Source of the DNA: Lachnospiraceae bacterium UBA1760
Lineage (GTDB): Bacteria > Bacillota > Clostridia > Lachnospirales > Lachnospiraceae
NCBI GenBank assembly: GCA_002314775.1
Contig: DCHE01000013.1
Coordinates: 1-64,000 of the forward strand
DNA length: 64,000 nucleotides
Direction: 5' to 3'
Shown here piece by piece: positions 35,101-42,768 of the stretch (position 1 is the first letter of the stretch; every line of letters begins with the position of its first letter). The notes under the pieces were generated by a model. The model had not been told where the DNA came from and did not search any database. It saw only the letters and a list, made by a program, of their open reading frames with translations. The position numbers were made by a program, and so were the translations under genes.

Positions 35101-36661
35101 AATTGAGGATTTGGCACAGTTAATATATGACTGTAAGAACTCTAATAAGGACGCAAGAATTTCAGTTAAGCTTGTTTCTGAGGCAGGAGTAGGTACTATT
35201 GCAGCCGGTGTTGCAAAGGCTGGTGCACAGGTAATTCTTATCTCAGGCTTTGAGGGCGGTACTGGAGCTGCTCCAAGAAGTTCAATTCATAATGCAGGAC
35301 TTCCTTGGGAGCTTGGACTTGCAGAGACACATCAGACACTTATCATGAATGACCTCAGAAACAAGGTTATCCTTGAGACAGACGGAAAGCTTATGAGCGG
35401 TCGTGATGTTGCAATTGCAGCAATTCTCGGAGCTGAGGAGTTCGGATTTGCTACAGCACCACTTGTAACAATGGGCTGTGTAATGATGAGAGTATGTAAT
35501 CTTGATACCTGTCCAGTTGGTGTTGCAACACAGAATCCAGAGCTTAGAAAGAAGTTCAAGGGTAAGCCAGAGTACGTTGTAAACTTTATGATGTTTATCG
35601 CAGAAGAGCTTCGTGAGTACATGGCTAAGCTTGGCGTCAGAACAGTTGATGAGCTTGTTGGAAGAAATGATTTCATCGAGGCTTCAGAAGAGGCTGCAAA
35701 GATGAATATCGATCTTTCAAGAATTGTAAATAATCCATTTGCAGATTCTGAGCAGAACAAGATTAGCTATGCTGACAAGAATCTCTATGATTTCGAGCTT
35801 GAGAAGACAATTGATGAGACAATTCTTATGAAGAAGCTCGGACCAGCTCTTGCAAAGGGAACTAAGAAGAGTATCGAAATTGACATAAAGAATACAGACA
35901 GATCACTCGGAACAATATTTGGTTCTGAGATTACCAAGAAGTATGATGATAAGCTTGAGGATGACACCTACATTGTTAAGTGCTATGGAAGTGGTGGACA
36001 GAGCTACGGTGCATTTATTCCTAAGGGACTCACACTCGAGCTCGTTGGAGACAGCAATGATTACCTTGGTAAGGGACTTTCAGGCGGTAAGATTATCGTT
36101 TATCCACCAAGTGGAATCAAGTATAAGGCTGAGGATAATATTATTATCGGAAATGTTGCTCTTTACGGAGCTACAAGCGGAAAGGCCTTTATAAATGGTG
36201 TTGCTGGTGAGAGATTTGCAGTTAGAAACTCTGGAGCCTACGCCGTTGTTGAAGGCGTTGGAGAGCATGGCTGTGAGTACATGACAGGTGGTAGAGTAGT
36301 TATTCTTGGACCAACAGGAAAGAACTTTGCAGCTGGTATGAGCGGTGGTATTGCATACGTTCTCGACAAGAACAGTGATCTTTATACAAAGCTCAATAAG
36401 GAAATGATAAGCATCGAGGCTGTCGAGGATAAGTACGATGTTATGGAATTAAAGGATATGATCGTAGAGCACGTTTCATATACAAATTCTGAATTAGGTA
36501 AGGAAATCTTAAAGAACTTCGAGGAATATCTTCCAAAGTTCAAGAAGATAATTCCAAACGATTACAAGAAGATGATGTCTAAGGTTGCTCAGATGGAGGT
36601 CAAGGGACTTTCTTCAGAGCAGGCACTTATTGAAGCATTTTATGCTATCAAGAATAAATAG
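32111..36661 (+). CDS. gltB: Glutamate synthase, large subunit
   Basis: Transfers the amide nitrogen of glutamine to 2-oxoglutarate. 1516 residues, full length. A 23-residue propeptide precedes the catalytic Cys24 in HDNCGIGAVV (N-terminal glutaminase domain). The central and FMN domains carry GAMSYGSISQEAHETMA and GGHLPGGKV; the iron-sulfur cluster cysteines are in GCVMMRVCNLDTCPVG. The C-terminal GltS-type beta-helix repeats (GLSGGKIIVYPP, GATSGKAF) finish the protein. I chose 32111 after AAGGAAGGAATT rather than the track-length frame from 32030. gltD follows 16 bases later. Confidence 0.97.
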   Translation: MMENEKMIRAEHGLYNHKFEHDNCGIGAVVNIKGVKTHETVSNALKIVENLEHRAGKDAEGKTGDGVGILLQISHKFFKKATKELGFNIGGEREYGIGVFFFPTEELARKQAMKMFEIIVEKEGLSFLGWRQVPTNPDILGHKAIAVMPCIMQAFIKKPENVKKGLDFDRKLFVVRRVFEQSNEDTYVPSLSSRTIVYKGMFLVDQLRNFYLDLLDEDYVSAIALVHSRFSTNTTPSWLRAHPYRFLVHNGEINTIRGNEDKMIAREETMDSKYFKGEFHKITPVLDPDGSDSARLDNALEFLVMNGMPLPLAVMIMIPEPWESNKSISQTKRDFYQYYATMMEPWDGPASILFTDGDYMGAVLDRNGLRPSRYYITNDDHLVLSSEVGVLDVDPSTIVLKDRLRPGKMLLVDTVKGRLIDDEELKNKYAGAEPYGEWIDQHLTSLKDLKIPNERVPELSDEDRAKLQKSFGYTYEEYKNALRPMAMNGSEAIAAMGVDSPLSVLSTKIKPLFNYFHQMFAQVTNPPIDAIREEVVTSTSVYLGREGNILEEKPENCSMLRIHNPILTNTDMLKLKNLNTKYLKSAVIPITYYKNTSLEKAIDRLFVEADKLYRDGVNIIILSDRGVDENHVAIPSLLAVSAMSHHLVNTKKKTAVALVLESAEPRDVHHFATLLGYGACAINPYLAIDTIKEMVDNHMINKDFYAAVEDYTHAIMHGIVKIASKMGISTIQSYQGSQIFEAVGLSEKLVNKYFTNTVSRVGGVDIKDIEKHVEALHSSAFDPLGLDTDLTITSMGDHKMRSGAEEHLYNPNTIHLLQQAAWTGSYEIFKKYTAAVDDEDKLFHLRGLINLKYPENGGIPIEEVEPASSIVKRFKTGAMSYGSISQEAHETMAIAMNMIGGKSNSGEGGESLERLTVGKDGLNRCSAIKQVASGRFGVTSRYLTSAKEIQIKMAQGAKPGEGGHLPGGKVYPWVAKTRHSTPGVGLISPPPHHDIYSIEDLAQLIYDCKNSNKDARISVKLVSEAGVGTIAAGVAKAGAQVILISGFEGGTGAAPRSSIHNAGLPWELGLAETHQTLIMNDLRNKVILETDGKLMSGRDVAIAAILGAEEFGFATAPLVTMGCVMMRVCNLDTCPVGVATQNPELRKKFKGKPEYVVNFMMFIAEELREYMAKLGVRTVDELVGRNDFIEASEEAAKMNIDLSRIVNNPFADSEQNKISYADKNLYDFELEKTIDETILMKKLGPALAKGTKKSIEIDIKNTDRSLGTIFGSEITKKYDDKLEDDTYIVKCYGSGGQSYGAFIPKGLTLELVGDSNDYLGKGLSGGKIIVYPPSGIKYKAEDNIIIGNVALYGATSGKAFINGVAGERFAVRNSGAYAVVEGVGEHGCEYMTGGRVVILGPTGKNFAAGMSGGIAYVLDKNSDLYTKLNKEMISIEAVEDKYDVMELKDMIVEHVSYTNSELGKEILKNFEEYLPKFKKIIPNDYKKMMSKVAQMEVKGLSSEQALIEAFYAIKNK

Positions 36662-36677
36662 AGAGGAGAGGAAAGTT

Positions 36678-38240
36678 ATGGGAAAACCAACAGGATTTAT
36701 GGATTATGATAGAAAGACAAGCACATGCTTGAGTCCTAAAACAAGAATCAAAAACTTTGATGAGTTTCACGTTCCTCTTCCTTTAGAGGAGCAGAAAAAG
36801 CAGGCAGCAAGATGTATGGACTGTGGTGTTCCATTTTGCCAGTATGGACAGATGATATCTGGAATGGCATCTGGATGTCCACTCCACAATCTTTGCCCTG
36901 AGTGGAATGATCTCGTATATATGGGAAACCTCAAGGAGGCATATCAGAGACTTTCAAAGACAAACAACTTCCCAGAATTTACAAGTAGAGTCTGCCCTGC
37001 ACTTTGCGAGGCTGCATGTACCTGTAACATCAATGGTGAAGCAGTATGTACAAAGGAAGATGAGAGATGTATCATCGAGAACGCATACGAGAAGGGCTAT
37101 GTTAATTCAGAGCCACCAAAGGTAAGAACAGACAAGAGAGTTGCAATTATTGGCTCAGGCCCATCAGGACTTGCAGCTGCAGATCAGCTCAACAAGAGAG
37201 GCCATCATGTAACCGTGTTCGAGAGAGCTGACCGCGTGGGTGGACTCCTTATGTACGGAATTCCAAATATGAAGCTTGACAAGAGTGTAATTGACAGAAA
37301 GATTGATTACCTCAAGAAGACAGGAATTGAATTTGTAACCTCAACAGAGGTTGGAGGCTCAAAGGAGGCAGCACCTAAAAAGGTTGCCGTAGCCGATGAG
37401 ATGGAAGCATACATAAATGCATCAAAGGTTAAGTATGTAAAGGCAGAAAAGGTCATAAATGATTTTGATGCAGTAATTCTTGCCTGCGGAGCAGCTAAGC
37501 CAAGAGACATCAGAGCAGAGGGAAGAGATGCAAAGGGAATCTATTTCGCAGTGGATTATTTAAAGCAGACTACTAAGAGTTTACTTGACTCAAATCTTGA
37601 GGATGGCAAATATGTATCAGCAAGGGACAAGAAGGTACTCATCATCGGCGGTGGTGATACAGGAAATGACTGTGTTGGTACATCAATCAGACAGGGCGCA
37701 ATTGCAGTTACCCAGCTTGAGATGATGCCAAAGCCACCAGTAGAGAGAGCCGCAAACAATCCTTGGCCAGAGTGGCCAAAGGTCTTAAAGACAGACTACG
37801 GCCAGGAGGAGGCAATTGCACTCTTCGGTGACGACCCAAGAATCTACGAGACAACCGTTAAGGAGTTCATTAAGGATGAGAATGGACATGTAAAGGCTGC
37901 AAAGTGTGTAATGCTCAACTGGGAGAAGGACCCTGAAACAGGTCGTATGAGTATGAAGGAGGACCCAGAGTCAGAGTACATCATCGAGTGCGATATTGTA
38001 CTTATTGCTGCAGGCTTCTTAGGAGCTGAAAACCATATCATGGAAAGCTTCGGTGTTGAACTTAACGCACGCGGAAGTGTAAATACAACCTGCAGGTCAT
38101 ATGCCACAAACGTAGACAAGGTTTATGCCTGTGGTGATGTAAGACGTGGTCAGTCCCTCGTTGTATGGGCAATCCACGAAGGCCGTGAGGTAGCAAGCGA
38201 GGTTGATGCCAAGCTTCTAGGTTACGCCAACTTAAAATAA
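36678..38240 (+). CDS. gltD: Glutamate synthase, small subunit
   Basis: The NADPH-oxidising flavoprotein partner of GltB. 520 residues, slightly longer than usual because of about 25 extra residues near 230-255 (EVGGSKEAAPKKVAVADEME). N-terminal iron-sulfur cysteines are CMDCGVPFC, GCPLHNLCPEW and CPALCEAACTC. The FAD site is GSGPSGLAAADQL, the NADPH site GGGDTGNDCVG, and the terminal FAD motif YACGDVRRGQSLVVWAI. The start at 36678 follows GAGAGGAGAGGAAAG. Confidence 0.97.
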   Translation: MGKPTGFMDYDRKTSTCLSPKTRIKNFDEFHVPLPLEEQKKQAARCMDCGVPFCQYGQMISGMASGCPLHNLCPEWNDLVYMGNLKEAYQRLSKTNNFPEFTSRVCPALCEAACTCNINGEAVCTKEDERCIIENAYEKGYVNSEPPKVRTDKRVAIIGSGPSGLAAADQLNKRGHHVTVFERADRVGGLLMYGIPNMKLDKSVIDRKIDYLKKTGIEFVTSTEVGGSKEAAPKKVAVADEMEAYINASKVKYVKAEKVINDFDAVILACGAAKPRDIRAEGRDAKGIYFAVDYLKQTTKSLLDSNLEDGKYVSARDKKVLIIGGGDTGNDCVGTSIRQGAIAVTQLEMMPKPPVERAANNPWPEWPKVLKTDYGQEEAIALFGDDPRIYETTVKEFIKDENGHVKAAKCVMLNWEKDPETGRMSMKEDPESEYIIECDIVLIAAGFLGAENHIMESFGVELNARGSVNTTCRSYATNVDKVYACGDVRRGQSLVVWAIHEGREVASEVDAKLLGYANLK

Positions 38241-38247
38241 ATTAATT

Positions 38248-38287
38248 AAAAAGTGCCAAGTCTCAAATGTGGGCTTGGCACTTTTTT
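38248..38287. terminator. Bidirectional terminator between gltD and pfp
   Basis: AAAAAGTGCCAAG (38248-38260) pairs with CTTGGCACTTTTT (38274-38286). A- and T-runs flank both sides, so it can stop gltD and the converging pfp transcript. Confidence 0.88.
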
Positions 38288-38289
38288 AG

Positions 38290-38351
38290 TTCATTCCGGT
38301 CAGATGTGGAATGTCGATATTCTAATTCATTCCGGTCAGATGTGGAATGTC
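38290..38351. repeat. Tandem duplication at the 3' end of pfp (26-bp exact, period 36)
   Basis: The 26 bases at 38326-38351 recur exactly at 38290-38315. The period of 36 bases is in frame. Read on the minus strand, the pfp stop TAG (38322-38324) is followed by codons for NIDIPHLTGMN and then TAA (38286-38288), repeating the real C-terminus IDIPHLTGMN. Confidence 0.95.
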
Positions 38352-39560
38352 AATGTATACTGGGAGTCCGTCTCGGTAGGTGATTGATACCTCACCCTGG
38401 ATGAGAGGCTTTATGTAGGAGATTACGTCGCGGGTTACGTCGTTATGCTCAGGGGTTATCCATTCAACAGGAACTGACTTGGCCTTGTTTGCAATCTGGG
38501 ATACGTCAGCCATCTCAATGTCATAAAGGTATGGGACAGTTGACTTTCTTTTTATACTGGTCATAAAGCCAGAAAAGCCCTTTGCGGTAAACTGAACTGC
38601 GAATTCACCAAGCTTTGTAGCCTCGTCCAAATCCGTTCTTGAGGAGATGTGTCCAGCGCATCTCTGGAGAATGTTTAGTTCGATTGATCTGACCTTGACA
38701 CCGATTTTTTCTTTTACAAGATATTCAAGGGCCTTGCCTGCTCCGCTTAGCTGGGCATGTCCAAAGGTATCGTTTGTAGCGGTACCGGCACATATATAAT
38801 TTCCGTCCTTGTCTCTGATTCCCTCTGAGACAGCGACAACAACATTCTTTGAAACCTCGATTTCGGTTTTTACATCGTTGATGAAATTGTCAACGTCAAA
38901 TGGAACCTCTGGAAGATAAATAAGCTGAGGCGCTCTGTTGTATTTATTTCTGGCAAGAACTGAAGCAGCAGTGAGCCAGCCGGCATCACGTCCCATGATT
39001 TCAACTATTGTGACACTTGGAAGGTCGTAGATATATGTATCATGAGCAATCTCTATGAGTGATGAGGCAATATATTTTGCTGCAGAACCAAATCCTGGAG
39101 TGTGGTCTGTAAGTACGAGATCGTTGTCTATAGTTTTTGGGACACCAGCTATCTTTATATCGCTTCCAATCATTTTGGCATAGGCTGAAAGCTTTGCTGT
39201 GGTATCCATTGAGTCATTACCACCTATGTAGAAAAATGCACCTACATTCATCTCCTCAAAAATATTGAATATCTGCTTGTAGGCCTCGATATTTTCCTCG
39301 ATTGAAGGCATCTTGTAACGGCAGGAGCCAAGATACATAGCAGGAGTTGTCTGAAGAAATTCTACAGAGCTGTAGGATTCCTCTGTCAGCTGAGTAAGGT
39401 TTATAAATTGTCTCTTGAAAACACCCTGAATACCGTGAACTGCTCCGAAAACCTTGTCGTAGGCTTCGCTATCTACAACACCGTTGATTACTCCGGCAAG
39501 AGAAGCATTAATAGCAGCGGTTGGTCCGCCAGACTGAGCTACAATAACGTTCTTTTTCAT
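38322..39560 (-). CDS. pfp: Pyrophosphate-dependent 6-phosphofructokinase
   Basis: Phosphorylates fructose 6-phosphate with PPi, a reversible glycolytic step. 412 residues. The phosphoryl-donor markers favour PPi: GGNDSMD has Asp where ATP enzymes have Gly, and PKTIDND has Lys where ATP enzymes have Gly. VAQSGGPTAAINASLAG opens the protein; IVEIMGRDAGWLTA is the fructose-phosphate site. The final codons are duplicated beyond the stop. It is read alone from a promoter at 39650-39678, converging on gltD. Confidence 0.95.
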   Translation of the reverse strand: MKKNVIVAQSGGPTAAINASLAGVINGVVDSEAYDKVFGAVHGIQGVFKRQFINLTQLTEESYSSVEFLQTTPAMYLGSCRYKMPSIEENIEAYKQIFNIFEEMNVGAFFYIGGNDSMDTTAKLSAYAKMIGSDIKIAGVPKTIDNDLVLTDHTPGFGSAAKYIASSLIEIAHDTYIYDLPSVTIVEIMGRDAGWLTAASVLARNKYNRAPQLIYLPEVPFDVDNFINDVKTEIEVSKNVVVAVSEGIRDKDGNYICAGTATNDTFGHAQLSGAGKALEYLVKEKIGVKVRSIELNILQRCAGHISSRTDLDEATKLGEFAVQFTAKGFSGFMTSIKRKSTVPYLYDIEMADVSQIANKAKSVPVEWITPEHNDVTRDVISYIKPLIQGEVSITYRDGLPVYIDIPHLTGMN

Positions 39561-39582
39561 GTTAATTTACCATATCCTTTAC

Positions 39583-39622
39583 TGCCTATTTGAAGCTTCC
39601 TGAGGCAAATCCTTAATAGGCA
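39583..39622 (-). promoter_or_regulatory. 5'-leader hairpin of pfp
   Basis: TGCCTATT (39583-39590) and AATAGGCA (39615-39622) pair; an inner GAAGCTTCCTGAGGC region can extend the stem. It lies between the promoter and the ribosome site. Confidence 0.5.
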
Positions 39623-39649
39623 AAAGGACCAGCCCAAATAATCGTCCAT

Positions 39650-39678
39650 AGCATATCATAAGAGGTTGAAAAATGCAA
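39650..39678 (-). promoter_or_regulatory. Promoter of pfp
   Basis: On the minus strand: TTGCAT (39673-39678), 17-base spacer, TATGCT (39650-39655) with TG before the -10. Confidence 0.6.
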
Positions 39679-39707
39679 ATTTTTTGTTAAAAAGTAATAA
39701 TATATTG

Positions 39708-39736
39708 TTGAAATTACACATTGAAAGTTGTATAAT
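39708..39736 (+). promoter_or_regulatory. Promoter of 6S RNA
   Basis: TTGAAA (39708-39713), 17-base spacer, TATAAT (39731-39736). The predicted start near 39743 fits the RNA's 5' end. Confidence 0.75.
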
Positions 39737-39742
39737 CTAATT

Positions 39743-39967
39743 AATTTAATAAAGAAATTAACGAATCGTGAATGTAATGTCTGGGATGTTCGATACCTCC
39801 TATAATTTTGAACCTACATTTTCTTTTACGGGAACTCTATATGATCAGTTGGATGACCAGCCTCCTTTGAGTGGACTTCAGAAGACTGACTGCGAATACC
39901 CACCTAGCTTTGCTAGGACTCAAAACGTAGGGGCCGGCATTTCGGATTTTTACGATTCGTTTTTTTA
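39743..39967 (+). ncRNA. ssrS: 6S RNA
   Basis: The 6S RNA mimics an open promoter and binds sigma-A RNA polymerase. The 5' CTGGGATGTTCG (39781-39792) and the 3' GGCATTTCGGA (39936-39946) match the conserved ends of bacterial 6S. TTGAACCTAC is the segment common in Firmicutes; CCTAC pairs with GTAGG across the central bubble. The outer stem AACGAATCGT (39760-39769) pairs with ACGATTCGTT (39952-39961) and is followed by a T-run, so it doubles as terminator. A 73-codon ORF overlying it (39768-39989) is not a gene. Exact ends are estimated. Confidence 0.82.
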
Positions 39968-39985
39968 TGCTTTAAAAAGTTTTTC

Positions 39986-40014
39986 TTGACGATAGCTATA
40001 TTGAACAATATAAT
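39986..40014 (+). promoter_or_regulatory. Promoter of the YihY-family gene
   Basis: TTGACG (39986-39991), 17-base spacer, TATAAT (40009-40014). Confidence 0.7.
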
Positions 40015-40068
40015 TACGTCGACACTTTTTGGAAAATAACGCTATTTTGGACAATAACAGGTATTTTT

Positions 40069-41034
40069 ATGATAAAAAAGGTAAAAAGGAACAGAAAAAG
40101 AATAATTGCAAGCATACTTGATTACAACAAGGGTATGAGAGGAGCACATATTGCGGCATTTGCTTCACAGACTGCGTTTTTCATTTTGCTCGCATTCTTC
40201 CCTATTGTGAATATTCTGCTTTATTCAACTACATATCTTCCGTTTTCCAGAGGTGAGATAGTAGATTTTGTCACAAATCTGGTCCCACAGGAGTTTAATG
40301 CATTCTTCAAGAGTATGATTAACAGTCTCTATGTAAATAAGATGTCATCATTTACTATAGTCTCGGTTATAATTGCGATTTGGTCAGCCTCTAAGGCGAT
40401 TATGGCGATAAGAAATGCTCTTAACGAAATCAATAACTCAAGAGAGGATAGGAATTATTTTATTATCAGAGGAATCAGTGCGATATATACGGCTGTTTTT
40501 ATAGTCATTTTAGTGCTTCTTCTCGTGCTTAAGGTTTTTGGAAATAAGCTTGCAGTCTTTATTGCGGATAAATTTCCGGAATCTACTAATATGCTTACCT
40601 TGATTATTAATGTGAGATATGCCGTAATGTACGGTTTACTGTTTTTATTTTTGTGGGCACTTATGACTAAGCTTCCTGCGAGAAGGCTTAGCTTTAAAAG
40701 TCAGATACCTGGAGCTATATTTTCAACAATTGCCTGGGCATGTATAACCGAGCTTTTTTCTTTATATTATGAAAGTCCATTTGCGGATTCACTTATGTAC
40801 GGAAGCCTTACCACGATGGTTTTTGTGATGTTCTGGTTATATTTTGGCGTTTTGTTTATCTTTATTGGAGAGCAGATTAATCGGTATCTTATAGTAACTC
40901 ATAATTTCAAGGATGTTATGAGTGATGAGACTGAGGAAGATAATATTGATAAAATAGATAAAATAGAAGTAAATGAAATAATTGATGAGAATGTAACTGA
41001 TGAGGCTATAGCTGAAGGCAGTTTGTCAGAATGA
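40069..41034 (+). CDS. YihY/BrkB family membrane protein
   Basis: 321 residues with about six membrane helices (near 25-50, 85-115, 140-165, 180-200, 215-235 and 245-270). The family landmarks are HIAAFASQTAFFILLAFFPI, IWSASKAIMAIRNALNEIN and MVFVMFWLYFGVLFIFIGEQIN. The once-suggested RNase BN role of the E. coli relative is no longer held; the function is unresolved. The C-terminal 45 residues are acidic and low-complexity (DKIDKIEVNEIIDENVTDEA). The start at 40069 has a weak AACAGG site. Ends at a bidirectional terminator shared with gltX. Confidence 0.88.
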   Translation: MIKKVKRNRKRIIASILDYNKGMRGAHIAAFASQTAFFILLAFFPIVNILLYSTTYLPFSRGEIVDFVTNLVPQEFNAFFKSMINSLYVNKMSSFTIVSVIIAIWSASKAIMAIRNALNEINNSREDRNYFIIRGISAIYTAVFIVILVLLLVLKVFGNKLAVFIADKFPESTNMLTLIINVRYAVMYGLLFLFLWALMTKLPARRLSFKSQIPGAIFSTIAWACITELFSLYYESPFADSLMYGSLTTMVFVMFWLYFGVLFIFIGEQINRYLIVTHNFKDVMSDETEEDNIDKIDKIEVNEIIDENVTDEAIAEGSLSE

Positions 41035-41058
41035 TTTTGAAGATGTATAGATACACAT

Positions 41059-41090
41059 AAAAAATACCGCCAAATGGCGGTATTTTTTAT
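41059..41090. terminator. Bidirectional terminator between the YihY gene and gltX
   Basis: AAAAATACCGCC and GGCGGTATTTTT form a perfect stem with loop AAAT, flanked by A- and T-runs. Confidence 0.88.
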
Positions 41091-41099
41091 GTTAAATAC

Positions 41100-42548
41100 T
41101 TAGCTTAGCTTTTCGATAGCTGCTTTGATTCTTGAAATTGTCTCGTCCTTACCGATGATAGACATAAGCTCTGTAGCTCCACCAGGAGTAGCCTGCTTGC
41201 CAGATACAGCGGTACGAAGTGGCCACATTACAAAGCCGGTCTTATATTCTTTTGCTTTCGCAAAATCAGAAAGAAGAGCAAACAGGGAGTCGTTATCAAA
41301 GGCTTCTGCAGACTCGAGTACTGGAAGAACTTCAGTTAAAAGTGCGAGAGAGTTCTCTGCGTTTGTCTTCATCTTCTTGTGAGTATACATTGAAACGTCG
41401 TATTCAGGCACTGCCTCGAAGAAATCAATCTGATCCTTGATATCAAGGAAGGTCTCGATACGTGTCTTTATCATAGAAGCAATCTTTTTCTTATCGATAT
41501 CCTTTGTAATAACCTCATCGATATAAGGCATTGCTTTTTCGATAAATGCTTCATCGTCCATAGCCTTTATGTACTCACTGTTCATCCATCTAAGCTTGGT
41601 CATATCGAGAACAGCAGGTGACTTTGACATATTGTGATAATTGAATTCCTTAACGAGCTCGCTGAGAGAGAAAATCTCCCTGTTGTCACTTGGACACCAT
41701 CCGAGAAGAGCAACAAAGTTTACAACTGCTTCTGTCAAAAATCCCTGGTCAATCAAATCTTCAAATGAAGAATGGCCGCTTCTCTTACTGAGCTTCTTGT
41801 GAGTTTCGTCTGTGATAAGTGGACAGTGAATGTAGGTTGGAACCTCCCATCCAAAGGCCTGGTATAATCTATTGTACTTTGGTGCTGATGAAAGGTATTC
41901 ATTTCCACGAACAACATGAGTAATGCCCATGAGGTGATCATCAACAACATTTGCAAAGTTATAGGTTGGGAATCCGTCAGACTTGATAAGAATCATATCG
42001 TCTAATTCCTCGTTTGGCACAGTGATATCTCCGTAAAGCTCGTCGCTGAAGGTAGTGGTTCCTTCATCTGGAGTGTTCTGTCTCACAACGAAAGGCTTTC
42101 CGGCTGCAAGATTTGCCTCGATTTCCTCCTTTGAAAGATGGAGGCAGTGCTTATCGTACTTTACAAGCTTCTTTCCCTCGATATCAGTCTCAAGGCTTCC
42201 TAGTCTTTCCTTGTCGCAGAAGCAGTAGTAGGCCTCGCCTTTTTCGATAAGCTTCTTAGCGTATTCCATGTATAATCCGGACTTTGTTCTCTCTGACTGG
42301 ATATAAGGACCAAAACCCTTATCCTTATCAGGACCTTCATCGTGAATAAGACCAGTTTTTTCAAGGGTTCTGTAGATGATATCTACTGCGCCCTCAACCT
42401 CTCTCTCCTGATCAGTGTCCTCAATTCTCAAGATAAAATCTCCATCCTCGTGCTTAGCTATTAAGTAAGCGTAGAGGGCTGTACGAAGATTACCAACATG
42501 CATTCTTCCTGTTGGACTTGGTGCAAAACGTGTTCTGACTTTTGCCAT
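41100..42548 (-). CDS. gltX: Glutamyl-tRNA synthetase
   Basis: Charges tRNA-Glu (and possibly tRNA-Gln, since GatCAB is encoded at 25-28 kb). 482 residues, class Ib. It shows the HIGH-type [22 protein letters not shown], the KLSKRSG signature (KMSKS) and the helical C-terminal anticodon-binding part. I chose 42548 because AAGGAG lies eight bases upstream; the frame from 42617 adds 23 residues without a site. Whether it is discriminating cannot be decided here. Confidence 0.95.
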   Translation of the reverse strand: MAKVRTRFAPSPTGRMHVGNLRTALYAYLIAKHEDGDFILRIEDTDQEREVEGAVDIIYRTLEKTGLIHDEGPDKDKGFGPYIQSERTKSGLYMEYAKKLIEKGEAYYCFCDKERLGSLETDIEGKKLVKYDKHCLHLSKEEIEANLAAGKPFVVRQNTPDEGTTTFSDELYGDITVPNEELDDMILIKSDGFPTYNFANVVDDHLMGITHVVRGNEYLSSAPKYNRLYQAFGWEVPTYIHCPLITDETHKKLSKRSGHSSFEDLIDQGFLTEAVVNFVALLGWCPSDNREIFSLSELVKEFNYHNMSKSPAVLDMTKLRWMNSEYIKAMDDEAFIEKAMPYIDEVITKDIDKKKIASMIKTRIETFLDIKDQIDFFEAVPEYDVSMYTHKKMKTNAENSLALLTEVLPVLESAEAFDNDSLFALLSDFAKAKEYKTGFVMWPLRTAVSGKQATPGGATELMSIIGKDETISRIKAAIEKLS

Positions 42549-42607
42549 ATCTAAATCTCCTTTATTGATATAATGATAATTGTATTTAATAACTTTAAGT
42601 AGGGAAA

Positions 42608-42636
42608 AGTATAGCACAACAGATTATTTTAGTAAA
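42608..42636 (-). promoter_or_regulatory. Promoter of gltX
   Basis: On the minus strand: TTTACT (42631-42636), 17-base spacer, TATACT (42608-42613) with TG before the -10. Confidence 0.65.
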
Positions 42637-42698
42637 GCAAACCTTTATCATTAATAATAGAACTTAGAATCAGACAATATATTAGAACTAAAAATAAA

Positions 42699-42727
42699 TT
42701 GAATTTAAAGACACGGTGTAGTATACT
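42699..42727 (+). promoter_or_regulatory. Promoter of the DSAF-repeat protein gene
   Basis: TTGAAT (42699-42704), 17-base spacer, TATACT (42722-42727), diverging from gltX. Confidence 0.65.
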
Positions 42728-42768
42728 ACTATTGATTTCGATTTTTTTACGGAAAGGATGGATACTTT

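Noticed and set aside
39768..39989. 73-codon ORF as a small protein gene
   Set aside because: It lies on the 6S RNA, has no ribosome site, and its bases are explained by the conserved RNA structure.
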